Assembly: GCA_937926025.1 (NCBI GenBank) | Contig: CALANQ010000156.1 | Coordinates: 1-18,575, forward strand | Length of the DNA: 18,575 nucleotides | DNA from: an uncultured Acidimicrobiales bacterium | GTDB lineage: Bacteria > Actinomycetota > Acidimicrobiia > Acidimicrobiales > Iamiaceae | Direction of reading: 5' to 3' | Shown: positions 14,368 through 18,575 of the stretch, piece after piece | How positions within the stretch are numbered: the first letter of the stretch is position 1 | How the letters are laid out: each line of letters begins with the position of its first letter | Translations under genes and position numbers: made by a program | Notes under the pieces: generated by a model | Told to the model about the DNA's origin: nothing | Seen by the model: only the letters and a program-made list of their open reading frames with translations | Databases searched by the model: none

Positions 14368-15237
14368 TCACGGGGGTGGGCAGCCCTCCTGGCCGGGCAC
14401 CAGGGGCGCGACCACGATCCGCCGTACGTCGCCGTCGAGGTTCCACAGGTCCGCCGGGTTGTCGGCGGCCGCCGCGGCCAGCTCGGCCGCTTCGGGCCCG
14501 TCGATCACCAGGCACGTGAACCCGCGACCGTCGGTGGGCTCCGGGAACGCGGTCATGGCCGGCCCGGGCCAGTCGGCGGGCTTCGCTCCCGCGTCGGGCC
14601 CGGGGCCCACGAGGATGGCCCGCACCCGAGCGGGCACGTAGGGCTGGGTGTCGCCGGCCAGGCCCCTGGCCCGGTCCAGCAGGTCGGACAGCGCCGTGCG
14701 TCGCCCGATCTGGTCCGTGGTGAGGCCGGTGGGCCCGAGGTCCCCGGCGAACGCCAGCGCGTAGACGTCGACCGTCCGGGTGGTCCCCTCGGCGTGCAGG
14801 GTGACGGTGGTGGACGGCATGTCCGTGACGGCCACATCGCCGAAGGCGGTTCCAGGCTCGAACAGCCCGGAGTCGGCCGCGTCGGCCAGGAACGCCTCGA
14901 GGGCGGCGTTCGGGACCATCGCCACCTGGAGGGTGTTGGGCCGGATCCCGGCCGGCGACCGCTGGTCCCGCACCAGGATGCGTCCGTCCCCGTAGATGGT
15001 GACGTCGGGGATCCCGCCGGCGGCCTCCTCGATGGGCACGAAGCCGCCGGCGGTGGACTCCTGCCACACGATCTGATCGGCGTCGACCGGTGCCTGGCCG
15101 GTGGTGGTGACCGGACCACGCGGGTCGTCGATGGCCTCGGGGGCGCCGCTGGCGCCGCAGCCGGCCAGGGCGCCGACGGCGGCGAGCCAGAGGAGCGGTG
15201 CGACGAGACGGGGTCTCGTCCGGGTGAGGGGGAGCAC
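14368..15237 (-). CDS. lipoprotein of unknown function
   Basis: The product is 289 aa. The signal is basic (TRTRPR), then hydrophobic, then ALAGC with lipobox Cys26, so the protein should be lipid-anchored on the outer face of the membrane. The mature domain is beta-rich: IVWQESTAGGFVP, IPDVTIYGDGRILVRDQ, then a VAMVPNAALEAFLADAADSGLF helix and STTVTLHAEGTTRTVDVYAL. Two cysteines near the C-terminus (FTCLVIDG and the final EGCPPP) could form a disulfide. No catalytic motif is recognised. The GTG at 15235-15237 is the only start that keeps the signal peptide; no convincing -10 or Shine-Dalgarno is seen near it. It is divergent from the aldo/keto reductase across a 56-nt gap. Confidence 0.82.
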   Translation of the reverse strand: MLPLTRTRPRLVAPLLWLAAVGALAGCGASGAPEAIDDPRGPVTTTGQAPVDADQIVWQESTAGGFVPIEEAAGGIPDVTIYGDGRILVRDQRSPAGIRPNTLQVAMVPNAALEAFLADAADSGLFEPGTAFGDVAVTDMPSTTVTLHAEGTTRTVDVYALAFAGDLGPTGLTTDQIGRRTALSDLLDRARGLAGDTQPYVPARVRAILVGPGPDAGAKPADWPGPAMTAFPEPTDGRGFTCLVIDGPEAAELAAAAADNPADLWNLDGDVRRIVVAPLVPGQEGCPPP

Positions 15238-15253
15238 GTCTGTTCCGACGAGC

Positions 15254-15271
15254 GAACCTCCGAGAAGGTTC
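15254..15271. promoter_or_regulatory. inverted repeat in the lipoprotein/aldo-keto reductase gap
   Basis: GAACCT (15254-15259), 6 nt, AGGTTC (15266-15271). It sits in the 56-nt divergent gap, over the expected -35 region of the reductase promoter, so a regulator bound here could control both genes. Confidence 0.4.
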
Positions 15272-15281
15272 CCACCGGGGG

Positions 15282-15287
15282 TACGTT
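15282..15287 (+). promoter_or_regulatory. -10 box (TACGTT) of the aldo/keto reductase gene, leaderless
   Basis: TACGTT is followed by exactly 6 nt and the ATG at 15294. It is the same hexamer and spacing as before the beta-glucosidase gene. Confidence 0.5.
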
Positions 15288-15293
15288 GCGGCC

Positions 15294-16280
15294 ATGGGCA
15301 CCGATGGGTTCAGGTTGGCCGGTACCGAGGTGACGATCCCCGCCATGGGCGTGGGCACCTGGGCGTGGGGCGATGCCAAGACGTGGGGCTACGGCACCTA
15401 CGACGCAGCGCTCACCGGCGACACCATCCGCGACGCGTGGGACGCCTCCATCGACGCGGGTGCCACGTTCTTCGACACCGCCGAGGTCTACGGCGACGGC
15501 GAGAGCGAGCGGATCGTCGGTCGGCTGCTGGCCGAGGACCCGGGCCGGGCGGCCAAGGTCCAGCTGGCCACCAAGTTCATGCCGGTGCCGTGGAAGCTGA
15601 ACGTGCGCAGCGCCCTGCTGTCTTCGCTGCGGGCATCGCTGGACCGGCTCGGTCTGGAGCGGGTCGACCTCTACCAGATCCACGGGCCGGTGAGCCTCCG
15701 CGGGCACGGAGCGCTGGCCGAGGCGCTGGCCGCCGCCCACCAGGAGGGCCTGGTCCGCGCCGTGGGCGTGTCGAACTACTCCGTGAGCGAGACCCGGAAG
15801 ATGGCGGCCGAGCTGCGCAAGCGGGGCCTGCGGCTGGCGTCCAACCAGATCGAGTTCTCGCTGCTGCGCACCTCGCCCGAGACCAGCGGCCTGCTGGCCA
15901 CCTGCCGGGAGCTCGACGTGGTGCCGCTGGCGTACTCGCCCATCGGGCAGGGCCGGCTGACCGGCAAGTACACGGCGGACAACCCGCCGCCCTCGACCCG
16001 CAACTTCTCGGACCACCCGATGGAGAAGGTCGATGCCGTCGTGGCCGAGCTTCGCCGCATCGGCGAGGCCAACGGGGGGCGGACCCCGAGCCAGGTGGCG
16101 CTGAACTGGATCATGGCCAAGGGGGCGGTGCCGATCCCCGGCGCGAAGAACCGGGAGCAGGCCGAGCAGAACGCCGGCGCCCTCGGCTGGCTGATGGGCG
16201 ACGACGACGTGGTCGCGCTCGACGCGGTGGCGCTGGCGGGGGGCCTGAGCATCTCGGACCGCCTCTGGCAGCACGGCTGA
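15294..16280 (+). CDS. aldo/keto reductase
   Basis: The 328-aa protein reduces carbonyl compounds with NADPH and is cytoplasmic. The AKR catalytic tetrad is complete: Asp61 and Tyr66 in FFDTAEVYGDGESE, Lys94 in LATKF and His130 in YQIHGP. VRAVGVSNYS (154-163) and the NADPH-binding end segment VPIPGAKNREQAEQNAGALGW are typical of the family. The length fits plant-type and bacterial AKRs of the YhdN/pyridoxal-reductase-like groups; the substrate cannot be read from the sequence. The start is ATG at 15294 with TACGTT 6 nt upstream. It is divergent from the lipoprotein gene and followed by 165 nt before the S15 peptidase gene. Confidence 0.93.
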   Translation: MGTDGFRLAGTEVTIPAMGVGTWAWGDAKTWGYGTYDAALTGDTIRDAWDASIDAGATFFDTAEVYGDGESERIVGRLLAEDPGRAAKVQLATKFMPVPWKLNVRSALLSSLRASLDRLGLERVDLYQIHGPVSLRGHGALAEALAAAHQEGLVRAVGVSNYSVSETRKMAAELRKRGLRLASNQIEFSLLRTSPETSGLLATCRELDVVPLAYSPIGQGRLTGKYTADNPPPSTRNFSDHPMEKVDAVVAELRRIGEANGGRTPSQVALNWIMAKGAVPIPGAKNREQAEQNAGALGWLMGDDDVVALDAVALAGGLSISDRLWQHG

Positions 16281-16303
16281 ACGCTGGGCGAACGCCCGGT
16301 TGA

Positions 16304-16322
16304 AACCGACTCGTGGTCGGTT
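16304..16322. promoter_or_regulatory. 19-bp inverted repeat, candidate operator or weak terminator
   Basis: AACCGAC-TCGTG-GTCGGTT is perfect over 7 bp per arm. It lies directly upstream of an extended -10, which favours an operator for the peptidase gene. Because it follows the reductase stop by 24 nt and is followed by TTCTTGCT, a weak terminator is the alternative. A second short repeat, GGGCG-AA-CGCCC, is at 16286-16297. Confidence 0.45.
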
Positions 16323-16324
16323 CT

Positions 16325-16333
16325 TGCTACCAT
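16325..16333 (+). promoter_or_regulatory. extended -10 (TGC-TACCAT) upstream of the S15 peptidase gene
   Basis: TGCTACCAT matches the extended -10 form TGN-TANNNT. Transcription from about 16340 would give a leader of about 105 nt before the GTG at 16446, the longest leader in this window. Confidence 0.45.
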
Positions 16334-16445
16334 CGCCCGGTCCACCGGTGCCGCACCGTCGAAACTGACGATGATGTGACGCCAGAAGGGGTGGGGCACC
16401 CGTCATCGTGTGCTCCGGGAACGAAGACCACTGCTGGGGGTTGGT

Positions 16446-18575
16446 GTGCAGGTTCGTCGAGCGGCCGCGGTTGCGGCGATGGTGCTGGGGTTGGTGGCGG
16501 CGGGGTGCACGTCGGACACGTCCGACGGCAGCAAGGGGTCCGATGGGGGATCGGCCCCCGCAGTGGACATCGAGGCGCACGGCGGCACCGGCCAGGTCTG
16601 GTTGAAGACCGAGCCCGGGACCGAGCTGGAGCTGCTCGATGCCGACGGCAAGGTGGTCAAGACCCAGGTGGTCGACGACCAGGCCGAGGTCACCAAGGTC
16701 GCCACCCGTACCAGCGACGACAACGGGGCATTGGTGTTCCGGTACGTGCCGGTGGGCGACGGGTACACCGTCAAGCAGGTGGACGGTCCAGGCGAGTCCG
16801 ACCCGATCGATGTCACCGGGGTGGACGACCACCCCGAGCAGAGCTTCTACGACGACCAGCAGATCGAGGACGGGTACGGCTACCTGACCACCCGCGACGG
16901 CACGAAGCTGGCCATCAACGTCACCCTTCCCGGCCCGATCGAGGACGGGCCGTACCCGACCGTGATCGAGTACTCGGGCTACGACCCGGCCAACCCGGAG
17001 CCGTCGCTGGTGACCATCTCGAAGACGCTCGCGGGCGGCCAGGGCTTCGCCACCGTCGGCGTGAACATCCGCGGCTCGGGCTGCTCGGGCGGGTCGTTCC
17101 AGCTGTGGGAGGACGCCCAGGCCATCGACGGCTACGACGTGGTCGAGACCATCGCCGCCCAGCCGTGGGTGAAGGACCACGAGGTCGGCATGGTGGGCAT
17201 CTCGTACCCGGCCTCGGCGATGCTCTACACGGCCGCCACCCAGCCTCCGCACCTGGCCGCCATCGCACCGATGGCCGGCTACGACGACGGCTTCCGCGCC
17301 CTGCTGTGGCCCGGGGCCATCCAGAACAAGGGCTTCGCCCGCAGCTGGGTGGAGGAGCGCGACAAGAACGCGAAGCCGCTCGAGGAGGAGTGGACCCAGA
17401 AGCGGGTGAAGGAGGGCGACGAGACCTGCAAGGAGAACATGGAGCTGCGCGGCCAGAACGTGGCGCTCTCCGAGCTGATCGACGCCATGCCGTACTTCCC
17501 CACGGAGAACGACCTCGGCGACTCGTTCGCGCCCGAGACGTTCGTGGACAAGATCGACGTGCCCGTGTTCCTGGTGGCCTCGTGGCAGGACGAGCAGGTG
17601 GGCGGCCACGCCCCGACCATGATCCCGAACTTCGAGAACGCGCCGCACCAGTACTTCACGCTGCTCAACGGCCTGCACACCGAGGGCCTGGCGAACCCGA
17701 CGGTGCTGCAGCGGTGGATGGAGTTCCTGCAGCTCTACGTGGCCAAGCAGACGCCGGACACCACCGGCATGGCCGGGCTCTACACGGCGGTGCCGGGCGA
17801 GATCATCGGCGACGTGGAGGCGGCGTCGTCGCTGCCGATCCCGCCGGAGCGCTTCAGCAAGGACGCGTCCTACGAGGACGCCCTCGCCCAGTACGAGGAC
17901 CAGGCGCCGGTGCGGGTGCTGTTCGACGAGGGCGGCGATCCGGCGCTGGAGCCCGGGGTGCCCTCGGCCGGCTTCGAGGAGACGTTCACGGCGTATCCGC
18001 CGAAGGAGACCGAGGCCACCACGTGGTACCTGGGCCCGGACGGGACCCTCACCGAGTCCGAGCCGACGGCGGAGGGCGACGACGCCGTGGACTCCTACAC
18101 CTCCGATCCCACGGCTCGGCCCGAGGTGAACCTGGTGGAAGGCCAGGACACGTGGTGGCGGCTGCCGGAGTACGACTGGCAGTCGCCCTCGCCGGAGAAC
18201 TCGCTGAGCTACGTCAGCCCGGCGCTGACCGAGGACACCGTGATGGTGGGCTCGGGCTCGGCCGATCTGTGGATCGAGTCCTCGGAGAAGGACACCGATC
18301 TCCAGGTGACGCTGACCGAGGTCCGGCCCGACGGCAAGGAGACCTACGTGCAGTCCGGTTGGCTGCGGGCTTCGAAGCGGGCGCTCGACGAGGACCGCTC
18401 CACGGAGCTGCAGCCGCTGATCACCCAGTTGGAGTCCGACTCGGCCGATCTGCCGGCCGGTGAGTTCACCCCGGTGCGGGTGGAGATCTACCCGTTCGCC
18501 CACGCGTTCCGGGCCGGGTCGAAGATCCGGGTCATCATCTCGGCGCCGGGCGGCGACAAGCCGGTGTGGAGCTTC
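16446..18575 (+). CDS. CocE/NonD (S15) family hydrolase lipoprotein, C-terminus cut by window edge
   Basis: 710 codons are in the window with no stop, so the 3' end is missing. The lipoprotein signal ends in VAAGC with Cys21. A Ser/Gly linker leads to a small beta-sandwich at about 40-125, then the alpha/beta-hydrolase of the S15/CocE family from about 140 (GYGYLTTRDGTKLAINV, VIEYSGYDP, GFATVGVNIRGSGCSGG). The triad is visible: Ser253 in VGISYPASA, Asp382 in SWQDEQ and His411 in NGLHTEG. The usual GxSYxG reads GxSYPA, a small departure. A jelly-roll C-domain of the X-Pro dipeptidyl-peptidase type begins around 560 (TWWRLPEYDW, DLWIESSEKDTDLQVTLTEV). Substrates in the family are X-Pro peptides or esters; here unknown. 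The GTG start at 16446 is set by the signal peptide. Asp/Glu codons are frequent, as in an exported protein. Confidence 0.9.
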   Translation, partial: MQVRRAAAVAAMVLGLVAAGCTSDTSDGSKGSDGGSAPAVDIEAHGGTGQVWLKTEPGTELELLDADGKVVKTQVVDDQAEVTKVATRTSDDNGALVFRYVPVGDGYTVKQVDGPGESDPIDVTGVDDHPEQSFYDDQQIEDGYGYLTTRDGTKLAINVTLPGPIEDGPYPTVIEYSGYDPANPEPSLVTISKTLAGGQGFATVGVNIRGSGCSGGSFQLWEDAQAIDGYDVVETIAAQPWVKDHEVGMVGISYPASAMLYTAATQPPHLAAIAPMAGYDDGFRALLWPGAIQNKGFARSWVEERDKNAKPLEEEWTQKRVKEGDETCKENMELRGQNVALSELIDAMPYFPTENDLGDSFAPETFVDKIDVPVFLVASWQDEQVGGHAPTMIPNFENAPHQYFTLLNGLHTEGLANPTVLQRWMEFLQLYVAKQTPDTTGMAGLYTAVPGEIIGDVEAASSLPIPPERFSKDASYEDALAQYEDQAPVRVLFDEGGDPALEPGVPSAGFEETFTAYPPKETEATTWYLGPDGTLTESEPTAEGDDAVDSYTSDPTARPEVNLVEGQDTWWRLPEYDWQSPSPENSLSYVSPALTEDTVMVGSGSADLWIESSEKDTDLQVTLTEVRPDGKETYVQSGWLRASKRALDEDRSTELQPLITQLESDSADLPAGEFTPVRVEIYPFAHAFRAGSKIRVIISAPGGDKPVWSF

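Noticed and set aside
16313..18463. A 716-residue plus-strand frame in the peptidase region
   Set aside because: The peptidase with signal peptide and Ser/Asp/His triad is in a different plus-strand frame starting at 16446, which has no stop before the window end.
14553..18503. A 1316-residue open frame on the minus strand opposite the aldo/keto reductase and S15 peptidase
   Set aside because: It is antisense to two genes with full catalytic motifs, is Arg/Gly/Leu/Val-rich in the way of GC-driven shadow frames, and shows no domain.

Overview
This is high-GC, gene-dense DNA of actinobacterial type. GTG starts are common, intergenic spaces are tiny, and ATGA stop/start overlaps occur twice. 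Many genes have a TANNNT -10 box 6-9 nt before the start codon, which implies leaderless mRNAs. The mix of families (PBP with an NTF2-like N-domain, GH1 glucosidase, two CMD/AhpD-like proteins, NAD(P)H-dependent dehydrogenase) would fit an environmental actinobacterium, perhaps Acidimicrobiia, but that placement is inference. I see no rRNA, tRNA, CRISPR array, insertion sequence or phage gene, and no stretch over 300 bases without a gene.

Left part (1-4836): a truncated glgB diverges from a YceH(DUF480)-methyltransferase fusion. Next come a one-TM protein of unknown function and a small protein with a PD-(D/E)XK-like signature. A two-gene minus-strand operon follows, made of a CMD/AhpD-like protein and a serpin lipoprotein with an inhibitory-type reactive loop.

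Middle (4958-11361): a class B penicillin-binding protein with a strong Shine-Dalgarno is followed by a GH1 beta-glucosidase. The glucosidase converges on a RHH antitoxin/MazF-like toxin pair across a hairpin that contains both stop codons. An ECF-like sigma factor, a one-TM candidate anti-sigma protein and a remote amidoligase/glutamate-cysteine-ligase-like protein then form a probable operon.

Right part (11366-18575): an operon of a DapB-like NAD(P)-dependent dehydrogenase and a CxxC CMD protein has a TetR-type palindrome at its promoter. Two tandem 213-aa six-TM paralogues, a lipoprotein of unknown function, an aldo/keto reductase and a lipoprotein S15/CocE-type peptidase follow. The peptidase runs off the window end.

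The most notable items are the serpin and its operon partner, the YceH-methyltransferase fusion, the sigma/anti-sigma/amidoligase-like cluster, the tandem membrane paralogues, and the promoter architecture: leaderless starts and a perfectly symmetric divergent promoter. No single large new defence or mobile system is evident.
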